NCBI GenBank assembly: GCA_030035585.1
Contig: CM057477.1
Coordinates: 62,787,447-62,851,446, forward strand
Reading direction: 5' to 3'
Source of the DNA: Dugong dugon
Taxonomy: Eukaryota > Chordata > Mammalia > Sirenia > Dugongidae
DNA: 64,000 bases
This document shows, one piece after another, positions 24,230 to 36,923 of the stretch; positions within the stretch are counted from its first letter, which is position 1, and each line of letters starts with the position of its first letter. A program made the position numbers and the translations under genes. The notes under the pieces are model-generated. The model did no database searches and was not told the DNA's origin. It worked only from the letters and a program-made list of their open reading frames with translations.

Positions 24230-25218
24230 CCATTCCTTCCATCCCCAATTGTGCAGCTTTGCTCAGTGTTCATTTTCATAGTGTTAAGTCTAGTACTAAA
24301 AGGAGTCAAGATCAGCATTAATAGATAAAAGTACAAAACAAGGGTGGGGGGAAATACTAAACAGACAATAGATAAGTGGTAACTTTCGTGAAGGGTAAGA
24401 CAGTACACAATACCGGGGAAGCCAGTACAACTTGTACAAGGAAAGGTCATGGAAACTCCATAGAGACATCCAAACTCCCTGAGGAAGCGAATTGCTGGGT
24501 GGAAGGCTGTGGGGACCATGCTTTTGGGGAACATCTAGCTCAATTGGCATAACACAGTTTATAAAGACAATGCTCTGCATTCTACCTTGGTGAGTAGCGT
24601 CTGGGGTCTTAAAAGCCTGTGAGCAGCCATCTAAGATACTCCACTGGTCTCATCCCTTCGGCAGCAAGGGAGAATGAAGAGAACAGGATACAAGGAAAAG
24701 ATTAGTCCAAAAGGACTAATGGACCACAGCTACCAAGGCCTCCACCAGACTGAGTCCAGTATAGCTAGATGGTGCCCGGCTACCACCACTGACTGCTCTG
24801 ACCAGGATCACAACAGAAGGTCCTGACCAGAGCTGGGGAAGGATGTAGAACAAAATCCTAACACACAAAAAAAGACCAGATTTACTAGCCTAACAGAGAC
24901 GGAGAGTATGGCCCCTGGACACCCTTTTAGCTCAGTGGCGAAGTCACTCCCAAGGTTCACTGTTCAGCCGGGGATTGGACAGCCCCATAAAACAAAATGG
25001 GACTAATGAGGCACAGCAGTCCAGGGACAAGGACTAGAAGGCAGGAAGGGACAGGAAAGCTGGTGATAGGGAACCCAAGGTTGAGAAAGGACAGTGTTGA
25101 CGTGTTGTGGAATTGTTAACCATTGTCATAGGGCAATATGTGTACTAACTGCTAAATGAGAAACTATTCTGTTCTGTAAACCTTGATTTAAAGTACAAAA
25201 AAAAAAAAAAAAAAGAAT
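24230..25218 (+). mobile_element. L1 3' end (type B 3' UTR)
   Basis: Contains 'cataacacagtttataaaga', 'gcgtctggggtcttaaaagc', 'agatactccactggtctcat', 'actagatggtgcccgg'-like text, 'ggttgagaaaggacagtgtt' and 'aatgagaaactattctgttc', ending in an A-run of 18 (25198-25215 region). This is the other common afrotherian L1 3' UTR form. The left border is approximate. Confidence 0.75.
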
Positions 25219-25410
25219 TATCTATGTGAGATCAAATTGACAACAGCAACTCAAAAGTTTTGATGGGAAGCCTAGGGGCAGTGAGTTGAAGATAATGGTG
25301 ATGGGAATAGCAGCACAACTGGAAGAATGTAATTGATGTCACTGAATTGTACACGTAGAAATTTTTGAAATGGTGTATCTCTGGCTATGTATATTTTCAC
25401 CAAAAAAGAA
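25219..25410 (+). mobile_element. Short L1 3' end (type A)
   Basis: Starts directly after the poly-A of the preceding element with 'gaattatctatgtgagatca'. It then has 'acaacagcaactcaaaag', 'cctaggggcagtgagttg' and 'gatgtcactgaattgtacac', ending 'tattttcaccaaaaaag'. It is a 5'-truncated copy of the type A 3' UTR. Confidence 0.75.
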
Positions 25411-25413
25411 AAA

Positions 25414-25560
25414 AGGCCGTCCAAGGTCGAGAAGGGAGAGTGTTGACATGTCGTGGGGTTGTTAACCAACGTCATAAAACAATATGCATACTGACATGTA
25501 ATGAGAAACTATTTTTTCTGTAAACCTTCACCTAAAGTACAATAAAAAAAATTTTTTTAA
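25414..25560 (+). mobile_element. Short L1 3' end (type B)
   Basis: Reads 'ccaaggtcgagaagggagag', 'gttgacatgtcgtggggttg', 'aacaatatgcatactgacat' and 'taaagtacaataaaaaaa'. It is a truncated type B 3' UTR immediately following the type A fragment, on the same strand. Confidence 0.8.
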
Positions 25561-26094
25561 AAAGTACAAAACAAAACAGTTTTATCAGGGATAATTATAT
25601 AAATTAACTTTTTTCAAGATCTTTTATCTTCTCTGTCCATAAGTTAAAATGTTCAAATTATTTGCTCCTAAATGACCATAGAAACAAGGGAATCAGTATT
25701 ACCTACAAATCCACAGTTAAACCCAGAAAAATTGGAGATTAAAGAAAATTTTTAAAAAATAAAGATTTTTACATTAATTTGCTTTAAATGCCATTGTTTT
25801 AACCAAGCACTACCTTTTAAAGCTCCATCACGGCCCTTTCTTAACTCTATTTTCCCTTTTAACTTTCTTGACAAAATATACATCTTTTCTTAGGTTTCTC
25901 CCTACTACGAAAAACAATTTTCTGTAAAATTATATTTTACTTTGCATGTCAAGCAAAAACAGAATTAGATCTCATTAGGGTTATAAGTCTAAATTCATCA
26001 CCTATTCAAGTAAAAACATGGTTTTATCATGGTACAGAGTTAAAGAGTGTGCTAATCTAAGATTTTAGGATTCTAATTCCAGATAAGTCAGAAA

Positions 26095-26518
26095 GTACAC
26101 AGCTTGACTTCTGGAGCCATGAAGGTTAGGTGAACCCCTGAAATTACTGCCCTGAGATAATCTTTAAACCTTAAACAAAAAATATCCCCTGAAGTTTTTT
26201 TTTAAACCAAAAAATATTTTAGCTTAACTAGTAAAAAATATCTGCCTTCAGCATTATGCTCTTTTAAGAACTATCTATATGGGATCAAATGATAAAAGGA
26301 ACTCAAAAGATCAGATAGGAACCTTAGGGGACAGTGAATTAATGTTAATCAGGGAGGAACAACTCAGAAAAGGAAGGTGAGAATGGTTGCACAACTCGAA
26401 TGTAATCAATGTCACTAAACGGTACATATAGAAACTGTTGAACTGGTGGTGTATATTTTGCTGTGTATATTCTTGACAACAACAAAATAAATAAAACTTT
26501 AAAAAAATCATAAAAAAA
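26095..26518 (+). mobile_element. L1 3' end (type A)
   Basis: Includes 'gtgaacccctgaaattactg', 'agcttaactagtaaaaaata', 'gggatcaaatgataaaagg', 'gcacaactcgaatgtaatca' and 'gtgtatattcttgacaacaa', ending in an A-rich tail. It is a close relative of 18.1-18.96 kb and 52.78-53.19 kb. Confidence 0.8.
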
Positions 26519-27124
26519 GTACACAACTTGAAAATGTTTTCAGGCTGATACTAAGACAATTTATTAGATGAGCAGTCGAAATTTTTAATTTTTGTATATC
26601 TAACATAACATAATAAAATATTTTAGCTATGACTGGTTATGTTATGGTTTTAATTTTCAAGTCCCCCTCTAACCATAACTTCAGTATTGGTAGTGGTCTA
26701 CCTAAGAGTCTTTAAAAATCATAAGAGCCCTCCAAGAATGCTTTAAGAAAGGTATTATACACAAAACAACTTTGAAAGCAATAAGCATTTTAAAAATATA
26801 AGATGCAACTCATTAGATCACAAAAGATCTAAAGAGATTCATTTTCTCTGAAAACTTCATCTGATTAAACTGGCCACATAAAAGAACCTTAAAGAATATG
26901 GCATATCAGTGAAGCTTCAGATAAAACAACTTCATTATGAGTTGTTAAAGTGTAACAATTCAATAACATATTAGCCTTATTATGGGAATAATCCTTCAAC
27001 TGGACATAAATTCCTCTAGAAAAGCTTCTTCCCTCAGATTTTTAAAATCCAATAAAGCATGATTTCAATTAAATACATACAGAGACATATATACACATTA
27101 TATACTATACAGATCTTTAAGTAT

Positions 27125-27184
27125 ACATATAGAAATATTTATATAAATATATACATAAATGTATATATTTATATATATATATAA
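27125..27184. repeat. AT-rich alternating tract
   Basis: Mostly (TA)n/(TATA)-like sequence with an uninterrupted TA run near 27168-27184. It is a low-complexity microsatellite. Confidence 0.85.
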
Positions 27185-27444
27185 TGACATACATGATATG
27201 TATCAGGTGATTTTTTTAATCCTTTATCCAACGCCTTTGGTAAAAGGATTTGTTGGAGACTTTTTCCTTCAAATTTCTTGTATCTCCAAAATTTCTTATT
27301 AAATCTTTAATGTGCATATATTGCTTTCATAATTGAAAAAATATTTGTTAATTCATTCAACAAATATATACTCAGCACATACTTTATATACATTACATAT
27401 AAAAACTGTAAAATCAGAAATTCAAAGATTGAGGATCTAGTCTG

Positions 27445-27600
27445 TCTAGCTGTGTTTCTATAAATAACAAACCTCTTGACTTCAATTTATTCATTTATAA
27501 AACACGGATAAAAAATATTTGCCTTACCTATCTCACAAGTTATTCCAAGGATCCAAATGAGACAATATATGTAAAAGCACTCATAAAATAGTATTGTCTC
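27445..27600 (+). mobile_element. MIR SINE
   Basis: Sense MIR: 'aacctcttgacttcaattta', 'ttcatttataaaacacggat' and 'ccaaatgagacaatatatgt'. It is degraded, and the head is not preserved. Confidence 0.65.
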
Positions 27601-27960
27601 CAGGACCAATAATCAGAGAATTAGGCAAGTCATAATACAAAACGGGCAGGCAAATAAGATTATTTAATGTCATAACTGAGATGAAATTTATCTTATGTAC
27701 CTAAAATGTTTCTAATTAACCATTAATTTCAGCGGGGTATTTACTTGTGAATCATAAGGTCTAACTGGTTTAGCAAAAAAAAAAAAAAAAAAAAAAAAGA
27801 TCTTTTTAAAATCATCACAGCCAGTTCTAAAAAAAATTCCATCTAACAAATTCCTGGTTGTTAGTGTCAACAACTAAAATCTAAATTATTTCAATGATCT
27901 TAAATAAGTCTTTCCATCTGCATCTGTATTGTTACCAAAAAAAACATTATTTGACTATTT

Positions 27961-28133
27961 AAAAAAAAAAAAAACCAAACCTGTTGCCGTTGAATCGATT
28001 CCAACTCACAGAGACCCTGTAGGACAGAGTAGAACCACCCCATAAAGTTTCCAAGGAGCACCTGGTGGATTTAAACTCCCAACCTTTTGGTTAGCAGCTG
28101 TAGCACTTAATCACTACAGCCAGCAGGGTTTCC
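27961..28133 (-). mobile_element. AfroSINE, short body variant
   Basis: Starts with an A-run, then 'aaacctgttgccgttgaatc', 'gtaggacagagtagaaccac', 'aaggagcacctggtggattt' and 'aaccttttggttagcagctg', ending 'agcagggtttcc'. The flanks share atttga. Confidence 0.92.
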
Positions 28134-28156
28134 ATTTGATATTAGTAATCAAAATT

Positions 28157-28310
28157 GGAGTCCTGGTGGTGCAGTGGTTAAGAGCTTGGTGGCTAACCAA
28201 AAGGTCAGCGGTTCAAATCCACCAGCCACTCCTTGGAAACCTTATGGGGCAGTTTACTCTGTCCTACAGGGTTGGTATGAGTAGAATCGACTTGATGCTA
28301 ACAGGTTAAC
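28157..28310 (+). mobile_element. AfroSINE, short body variant
   Basis: Head 'ggagtcctggtggtgcagtg', then 'ggtggctaaccaaaaggtca', 'caccagccactccttggaaa' and tail 'agaatcgacttgatgctaac'. It lies head to head with the copy 23 bp upstream. Confidence 0.92.
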
Positions 28311-30004
28311 GGGTGAATCAAATATGATTTCTCTTAGTTCCTTTTTCCTGCCCGAAAATTATATGACTATTTTACTAGAAAGTTTACAAATACTTCAGAA
28401 ATCCACAAATAAAAAAGAAATGAAAATTTTTAAATGATGGACTTAGTTTTCACTAAAAATAATTCGAAATATTTTGCCATCAAATAATGGCAAGGGTTAA
28501 TAAAGGCAAAAAGCTAATTTCTCCTTTAATATTCAAACATTTTCGTTTAAACTAAGAAGAAAATTTCTGATTTATAATTTCAGGTCTAGCATATGGGTAT
28601 ATCTTTTATTCAAACTGTTGATATTCATGAATCTACAGATTTAATTATAAAAGATTTAAAAGTTCATTTGGCTATTATCCTTTTGATTTACTTTCCTTTA
28701 GATAAAATGACTTAACCTATGGTTTTTTATCGGAAGTTAACTACAAAATTATCTGGTTGGTTTTTCTAATTTTAAGCCAGTTAAGAGCTTGTTTTAGAAC
28801 TTAAATGGCTTTAAAATTATAATTTTAAATGAATTCTTCATTTGAATAATTACAACCAACTCTGAAGTATTTTAGATTTATTCAGAACTATATAATTGAA
28901 TGAGTACTTCTGTCAGCTTTTAAAACAGACTTTTATTTAATAGTTATAGAAACAGTAGATAGAAACAGCACACATATATATGTACATATTTTTAATCACT
29001 AAGCTAGAATTAGCCAGCTCTAAGAAGTATTCACAATAATTTTAAACATTTCAGAAGAACCATGCTTTACATATATAACCATATAAAGGCTTTTTTTCTA
29101 TGACATACAGGTAATGTCATTTTCAAGCTTAGATAAGTGAAGCTAATATTTTCAGAAGGAAAATCTCAATATAAAATTCTGAATCATTTACAATTTTTAT
29201 CAGTTCATCATGAGGAATCAAATTAAAAGGCTAACACTTTTATGCAACTAAATATTTAAAGATCTTAAAAAAAGATGTTATACAATTCATTTCAGTTAAC
29301 AAATGAAGGAAAAAATTCCTTCCTTCATGATCTCTAAATAATTCCCCAAGTAGTTTCACAAAAAGCTTTAAAAATGCTCCAACTAGGAAAAACAAAAGGA
29401 AGCAAAAGACAAAAAACGGTTGAACTGGGCCTGATTTATCCTCAAAGGTGGGTATTTAGAAGCCAACTGCCTCTCAAGGTAATAAAGCAGTGTTAAGGAC
29501 AACTGAGGAACAGCAACTTCGACAATTATTTGCTTGATAGTTAAATACTCACAGTTGGCCTGTCACTAGAGTACAGGAAAGGTTTCATGTCACACACACA
29601 ATGGTGGCTTCTTTGGGTCTCTCCTCCCACCCAGGCCCAACTGACGCTTAGGGGCCAACAAGTGCCTTTAGCAAGAAGCAGCCCCAGGGTTCCATCAGTC
29701 CCCCAAGGCAGTTTCTATTTAAAGGGGCAGATCCACTTTATATATGATGGCCCAATGCTTCAAAAAGAACAAAGATACTAGAAATGAAGTCACCTGCCAT
29801 GTTTCAAGGATTTATAAGGGCACAGATTTTCTTCGCGTTTTTTAAAATGTGACAATTCAGTAACATGTTGCGTCTACTGATCATTTCTCTTTGATCCAAA
29901 AACCAGGAGGATCTAGTGGGTGTTCTTCCAACTTTTGAAACATGTTTGTATTTGGGAGGAACAAAGGATCAAGAATGAAAGAAGACTTGAGAACAAAGTA
30001 AGAG
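28311..30004. other. No recognised feature
   Basis: Very AT-rich DNA without named repeats or supported genes. A slightly GC-richer island sits at 29580-29760 ('ctcctcccacccaggcccaa'), with an open frame of 64 codons that has no recognisable motif. Confidence 0.35.
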
Positions 30005-30155
30005 ATGGAGATAGGAAAGGGAGAATGAAGGAAGAAAGAAAATGAGGGAGGGAGGGAGGAGGGAGAGAGGGAGGGAAAGGGGGAGAGGGAGGGAGGGAGG
30101 CGGAGAGGGGGAGGGATGGAGGGAGGGAGGAAGGAAGGAAGATGGAAGGGAAAAC
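30005..30155. repeat. G-rich purine tract, (GGGA)n
   Basis: The plus strand is almost pure purine with many GGGA/GGAG repeats, for example gagggagggagggagg. The complementary CT-rich strand produces serine/proline/leucine-rich open frames of 94-122 codons that are artefacts. Several runs of three or more G within short spacing satisfy the usual G-quadruplex pattern. Confidence 0.92.
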
Positions 30156-30249
30156 TATGCAAATAAGCAAAGCAAAAGTGAAGCAAATTGATGTCATGAG
30201 GTCTTATGGAGAAGTAGAGACACTGACTGCCAGCTTTTCTGTTCCACAA

Positions 30250-30445
30250 GACCTCATAGTACTTTAGACATACATTGTCTCATGTAATACTAACAATAAC
30301 TCTATTTTACCATTTTATGGGCAGGAAAACTGAGGCACAGGGATATTAACATGCTTAAGTCGATAGGCCTAAGTGAATTAAGTTTTTGAGTCAGGCTTGG
30401 AACCTGTTCGCCTGATGCCAGAGTACACATGCTCTATTGCCTCTA
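30250..30445 (-). mobile_element. MIR SINE
   Basis: Antisense MIR: 'taatactaacaataactcta', 'gcaggaaaactgaggcacag' and 'gcctgatgccagagtacaca'. Confidence 0.8.
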
Positions 30446-31637
30446 CAAAGAATAAAACAGATGTGACAGCTCACAACTAGAAAAAAATAAAATAATGGGG
30501 CATTAGAATTTTTTTTCACATTTTAATGCACAACAATTTTTTGCATAATTAAAATAAGCCAACACATTCCAGAATAGAAGCCAACATCAAACTATTTATG
30601 GAAAACACATGGTAGTTTTTTTTCTACATTCTACCGCAGTATGTAGTCTTTCCTGCTGTACCCACTACCCAGCAAAAGAGCCCAGTATACACACAATGAC
30701 ACAAACATTCTTTACCAGCAGTGCTAAGCAGGGGGCCCTGTTCTCAGAAGCCTGGGTTGGGGGGGTTGGTAAGGAAGAAGGACAAGCAGCACTACAGCAA
30801 TAGAGATGAATGGATTGTGAGGAAGACAGAGAATTGGGGATGGTGTTGGTTCACACAAGAAAGAGCCAGTAAAGTGAAAAAGATTGAAAATAACAAGAGA
30901 TGATGCATGCTGATGAAGAATTCCAGAGGCCACAGGAGGGAATTCACTATTTATAATCGTACACAGAAATTTAAACTAGTGTATGATCAGAACCTGGTTT
31001 GAGCTAGAATGGTAACTGTGATGCAGAAACTTTCATTCACACATTCAAGACGTACGAGCAGCTGCTGTGCTCAGGAACAATAATTCGCGTGGGGCAAGTG
31101 CCCACCCCACCCCTCCCTCCCTCTGAACAAGGCTGGATATGGCCACAGCTTTGGTCCATGATGCTGATAGGTATCATGAAATAAATAAAGATTACTAATC
31201 ACCCAAGGGTGGATTTTATCTTCTTTATATCATCTTGGAATGCCCAAGTGGCCATAACTACCAAAGAATGACAATAATAAGGGGGAGAGGGGAATGTTAG
31301 GTCCAGTGTAAAAACACTTCTCTCAACTCCTAAAAATGATTTTTTGTATAATTCATACAAACACTACTGCCTGAATCACACCCAAATTGAAAAACAAAAA
31401 TCAAAAAACTACATATTTACATCTCATCTCCTTGATATACTCCATGAAGATGTCACATTCTCTTTGTATCCTTCGCAAGCTCCAGCAGTCTTTCAAACGT
31501 AAAGGGTGATTAACATATTTTTCAAATTTTATTTTAGTATGAGTAATATAAAATGAAATTACAGAAATATATGCATGTTAATCAATTTGTAGTACATTTT
31601 TATTGAAAGGGAGAATTAACACTTTTTTTCTATTAGT
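30446..31637. other. Largely unassigned DNA
   Basis: No gene supported. The segment 31425-31510 ('tgtatccttcgcaagctcca') loosely resembles an L2 3' tail. A CpG-poor C-rich patch lies at 31100-31120. Confidence 0.35.
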
Positions 31638-31639
31638 CT

Positions 31640-31840
31640 ACAAAGTGCCAAGGACAATGGCTTTATACATACATTATATCGTTTCCTCTTCAAAACAACC
31701 TGTTTTTCAGATGACGAAACTGACGTTTAGAGAGGTTAAATAATTTCTTGAAAGTTACACTGTTAGTAAGTGACAGAGCCAGGACTGGAAACCCAAAAGA
31801 CCTTGTTTTTACACCTTACCACACTATTCTAAATAATGCT
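31640..31840 (-). mobile_element. MIR SINE
   Basis: Antisense MIR: 'acaaagtgccaaggacaatg', 'gatgacgaaactgacgttta', 'tgttagtaagtgacagagcc' and 'aggactggaaacccaaa'. Confidence 0.8.
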
Positions 31841-32024
31841 CACAGACAGACAGTAAACATTTTGAACACTTATTTTCTTAAGCTATATATTTTAAGTCAA
31901 ACGCAATAGGTTCCATTGTCCAAAAAGGTATTAGTTACTAAGGTAAAAACATACTTATTGAAATATTACATTCACTTTGAATATATAAACAACGATAAAA
32001 ATATTAATAATGACAAGAACAACA

Positions 32025-32260
32025 ACAACTGACATTTACTGAGTGCTTACTATGTACAGATGCTGCGCTAAATGCTTTAGAAGGATTATTTTATTTGTGC
32101 TTCACAATAATCCCAAGAGGTAGTTACTATTATTATTTTCTTTTACAAATGAGGAAATTGAGGATCAAAGAAGTTATGCTGGTCTCAAGATCACAAAGGG
32201 AACAAGTGGTAAAACCAGCATTTAAACACGGGGAGTCTAATTTAAGGCTCATGCTCTCAG
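32025..32260 (-). mobile_element. MIR SINE
   Basis: Antisense MIR, well preserved at its left end: 'acatttactgagtgcttact', 'atgtacagatgctgcgctaa', 'caaatgaggaaattgaggat' and 'tttaaggctcatgctctca'. Confidence 0.85.
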
Positions 32261-32515
32261 TCAATGTGCATTATAAAAAAACATTTTTGCAATGTCCTTT
32301 CCTTTAAGAAATTAAACTCCAAGAAAGTAACTATATTATTTAGACACAGGTTTTTGCCTAAACTACCACTATACCTGATATTGTACTATGCAAATTTGGA
32401 CATTCAATGAATTAAAGAAGCAGCATACTGAGACATAGCTTCCCATGGATAGTCTTTCAACTACAAATGGGACTTTCAATTTAAACCCCAATTTTAGTCC
32501 ACTAGTCTTTGTATA

Positions 32516-32679
32516 CCAAAACAAAAAAACCCACTGCCATTGAGTCGATTCTGACTCATAGTGACCCTACAGTACAGAGTAGAACTGCCCCATAGGGTTT
32601 CCTAGGAGCGGCTGGTGGATCCAACTGCCGACATTTTGGCTAGCAGCTGAACGCTTAACCACTGCGCCACCAGAGTTCC
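32516..32679 (-). mobile_element. AfroSINE with perfect duplication
   Basis: Reads 'ccactgccattgagtcgatt', 'gtacagagtagaactgcccc', 'taggagcggctggtggatcc' and 'aaccactgcgccaccagagt'. It is flanked by a perfect 12-bp duplication agtctttgtata (32504-32515 and 32680-32691). Little divergence suggests a younger insertion. Confidence 0.95.
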
Positions 32680-33603
32680 AGTCTTTGTATAGCCATGGTC
32701 AACCAATAAGCAAATTTTAAAACAAGAATACCACGCTGAAAACTAGCATAATCATCTAGTTTTACTTTAAAATCCTAGACTGTCAAGAATATTGTAGGAA
32801 ATTTTGCCATTGCTATTTTGATAAGAATTATAAAGGAAGAATTCCAAAAATTGGCCCACCCTAAACACAGACATAGTATCATTTGAATAGTCCCAAACAT
32901 CTAGTTTCTACTGAGTAGCCAGCTAAGTGATAGTACCCACCGTAATATGGAAGACTTGGACTACAGCATTAGAGAAAATCCAAATGTGCACCAAGAAGTG
33001 ATTACTCTTATTTAACAGTAGATGGCGCTAACAGATCAGAGCCTATTAAAATAGTGGTTCATATTCTGGGAAAAGCATTTTTATATACGCAATCCGCGGT
33101 ATCTTATATTAAGTAAAATGCTCATTTACATACTATTCTATACACCTTAATTGATTAGCTACCTTTTCTTATACTGAACACAAAATTCTATTACTTAAAT
33201 ACAGGATAAAAAGTTACACAAATAGAACAGACATAACTGTCACAATGACTGGAAAACTTTAACCAAACAGGAACAGGTAAAATAAACTCAAAACAAATAG
33301 TCCTGAATATTTTAATGTTTTATTCAATTCATATTATAAGAAAATATTCATGTTCCATTTTTCATTTATGAAACTAATGAATTCTTGAGTAAATGAGAGT
33401 TTGAAATTATTTCTATAGTCAACTATGGAAATAGTCAAAAATCCTTTTAAAATCCCCCAATATCTACAATAATGAGATTTCGATTTCTACCTACCAAACC
33501 CTCTGAGACTATGCAGAATAAACTAATTTCCTAATGACAGGCAAGATAACACAGTCCTTCCGTCTTCCCTTACAGTCTATCTTCTAAATATTATAATAAT
33601 AAA

Positions 33604-33820
33604 CCAAAAAACCAAACCAGTTGCCATCAAGTTGGTTCCAACTCACAGCAACCCCATGTATTCCAAAGTAGAACTGTGCTCCATAGGGTTTTCAATGGCT
33701 GTGATCTTTCAGAAGTACATCACCAGGCCTTTCTCCCCAAGAACCTTTGAGTGGATTTGAAATGCTAATCTTTCAGTTAGTAGCCAAGCAATCTAATCCT
33801 TTGGCCACTTGGGGAATCCT
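33604..33820 (-). mobile_element. AfroSINE, 'gtgctccatagggttttcaa' subfamily
   Basis: Tail complement 'ccagttgccatcaagttggt', diagnostic 'ccatgtattccaaagtagaa' and 'agggttttcaatggctgtga', and head complement 'ttggccacttggggaatcct'. The flanks share tataataa/aataataa-like sequence. Confidence 0.88.
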
Positions 33821-34359
33821 ATAATAAATAACAGTTCTTCCCAACTCAGGTAAATAATGCCTCTGAATGTGGGACTTGGAAGTATATGATAAATTACTTC
33901 AATTACTGTAGAAGAAGAAAAATACATAGCTATTTACTACTAGTCATGTTAGTCTAGGATGGGAGCTGGGGTAGGGGAAGGCAGAGAGTGATAGAAAATG
34001 TTAAAAGTACTACTGATACTCATTATATATATTTAATGATTTCCCACCTTTCAACTAACTCCTAAAAATTATTTTTTATGTAATCCATTTAGCCATCACA
34101 TACAAATACCTATCTCAAATCCTAGAATTAAATCTAATTATAGGTCTTTGAAGCACCACAGGATAATAGTACAGCAATATTCTTAGTTGAGGGGGCTCTT
34201 TGGCACGTCCGACATCAAGTCACATAGTTAGTTCTCCAGTCGGCCTGCTGGATTGCATAGAGGACTGATTACCATAGGCTATCTTACCCAAAATGACACT
34301 AGAATCTTGGAAAATATATGAGCATTAGTATTTCACTCCGATCTCCAACATTATTTATT

Positions 34360-34455
34360 ATGATAGCTTAAGAAAGTCACTTAACCAACTTTCAGACTCA
34401 TTTTCCTCATTTGTAAAATGGAAGGTGGCACTGTAGTGAGAATTAAAAAACAATA
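34360..34455 (+). mobile_element. MIR fragment
   Basis: Shows 'gaaagtcacttaaccaactt', 'cattttcctcatttgtaaaa' and 'tggaaggtggcactgtagtg', the conserved central MIR part in sense orientation. Confidence 0.65.
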
Positions 34456-36920
34456 AATAAGAAAGATATGTAGAGTATATAGCATGCGTGATATATAAGA
34501 TGCAATGACTGTTGGACTCCAACCCCTTCCTTTTACCAGACTGTAGAAGTAATAAGGAGCAGGCAGAAAGAATAGTATAAATCCACTTAAGCTAACTTCA
34601 ATCAAGGCAACAGTTAGAAATTAAAGTTTTTTTAAAAATGAAAGGCAGATGGGCTGCCCTTATGTCACCATACTTTGCATTAATAATATATGAATTTTCA
34701 GGAAAAAAACGGGTGCCTAATATAAGCAATCAAAACTCAAAGCCATAAACAATAGGTACTATAAATAATGACTCTAGTTACAAACCTAACGGTAGTTACT
34801 ATGCATACACATATGGAAAGTCCCTTTAATCTTATTTCAGTCTTAATATGTATAGAAATTCTGCCAGTAACCTAATACTAGCTTTGTAGAAAGGTTATTA
34901 AGGACCTTCTTGGTAAAAGTGTTTTACGAGTGTATATAATAAATATGAGACTTCTGATTACATCTTCCAAATTAGAAAGACAAATCAAAACTGACTCAAA
35001 TTGATGAAACAAACCAGTTAGATGTGAAGAGTTAAATTCAGTACATAAAGATTAGATCTGCTACTGCAGAAAGAACAGAAGACTAGAATAACTGTCAGCC
35101 CAGAACTGGGCACCTAGATCTTTCAAGAGCTAGACTAAAATATATATAATTTCAGATAAACAACCATCTGGCATTCACTAAAGAAACTTGCAAGAAATAT
35201 ACCTTAGGAAGAAGAAACATACTCCATTAAAAACATCCATGTTACAAGGAGGAATAATAATAATTTTTAGGGTTATAAAAAAGAAGTACTTAAAATTATG
35301 GACAACAATTATTATATAAATTGTGGAGAGTGGGGAAGGTAGTAATTAGTGTTACAATGTCATAAAGAATTTTGTATTTTTTCTGTGGGGCAGAATGGGT
35401 TTTAAGACATTGATTAGACTTTAAGTTAACTATACAAGGATAGAAACTAGAAGAACAGAAATAGAATATATAACTCACAAGCCAGAAAAGGAGTGAAAAA
35501 CAGAATAGGTAAACAAGCCAAAAACAAAAAATTTAATCTAAACAAATGAGGCAAAAATGAGAGGATGGGAAAGCACAGAAAAAGCAGGATAAATAGCACA
35601 AAGATGGAAGAGAGAAATTAAAACATATCAGAAATCAATATAAATGGACCAAAAGTATCAGTTAAAAGATTTAAAATGTCCCTCCAAAAATCTGCTACAT
35701 AGTATTTACAAGAGATCCACTAAAATATAAGGGTATAGAAATTAAAATAGATAGAAAACAGAAAAAATGTATCATTGGCAATACCAACCAAAAAGTCACT
35801 TTGTGAAATAACTTTGTAAAACAAGACAAAACAGAGCTAGGCAAAAGGCATCGTTAGCGTTAAGAAGGTCATCACATAGCAAGTTCCATGCACCAGGAAG
35901 ACATAAGAATTCTAAACTTATATGAACTGAATAACATACATATAAACATGTAAAGGAGAATTTGATAGAACTATAAGAAAGTGTCAAACCACCATTCCCC
36001 ATTGTTGTAGGTCAAGCTAATAAAACTGTTAAGATATCAAAGATCTGAACAAAACAATTAAAAATTTGACTTAAGGGAAACATAGAAACCTCAACCACAA
36101 AATTAAAGAACATGTATTTTTACAAGCATTTATGATCATCTATATAAACAGTTCACGTGCTAAGCCATACAACAAGACTAAATAAATTTCAAAGAATCAG
36201 TTTTACACAATTGAATTTACAGATCACTATGCAATTAGTGTATAAATCAACAGCAAAATGATAAAAATGTTAAAAACATCTATATTTGGAAATTTCAAAA
36301 CAGACTTCTAAATAATTTATGGGTCAAAAAGCTTATGCTAGAAATTTAAAATGCTTACAATGGAAAGAAGATGCAAATTTGTAAGATATGCTGTAAAAGT
36401 AATAACATGGAGGGAAACTAAAAGGTGGAAAATTAATGAGCTAAATTTTTAATTTAACATGATAAAAAAGTAACTAGAATAAACCTTTAAAATGCAGAAG
36501 GAAGAAGATAAAGATATAAAATCAGAAATTAGTGTAATTTTAAAACAAGATGTCATTTCAAAGGTAAAAGATGGCTCTTTGAAAAGACTAATGGGTAGAC
36601 TCTGAAAAGATTAATAAAGAAAAAGAGAAGCAAAAATAAACAATATCAGGAATGGAAAAGGGATATAATTATAGATACAGCAAAAGTTAAAAATATAATA
36701 AAGAGAATACTATGAACTTTAAGGTAACAGAAAATTTAACCTACCAAAGCTAATTCAAAAAGAAGAGAGCATGAATAAATCTTATATTCATTAAAGAAAC
36801 TGATTCAGACATAATGCATACCACAAAGAAAACACCAGACCTAGAAGGTTTTAAATGCAAAATTCTACCAAACTTCCAAGTAACAGATGATGACACACTT
36901 TTATAAAAATCTATCTAGAG

Positions 36921-36923
<3 letters not shown>

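Noticed and set aside
24220-24580. Overlapping 104- and 94-codon minus-strand frames
   Set aside because: Antisense to L1 3' UTR; no recognisable protein.
29881-30249. 122- and 94-codon minus-strand frames rich in Ser/Pro/Leu
   Set aside because: Translation of the CT strand of the (GGGA)n tract.
31425-31510. Protein-like minus-strand frame (reads ...SLRRIQRECDIFMEYIKE...)
   Set aside because: Open for only about 48 codons, with weak splice signals. The DNA resembles an L2 3' tail ('tgtatcc...agctccagca'), so chance is more likely. A translated search would settle it.
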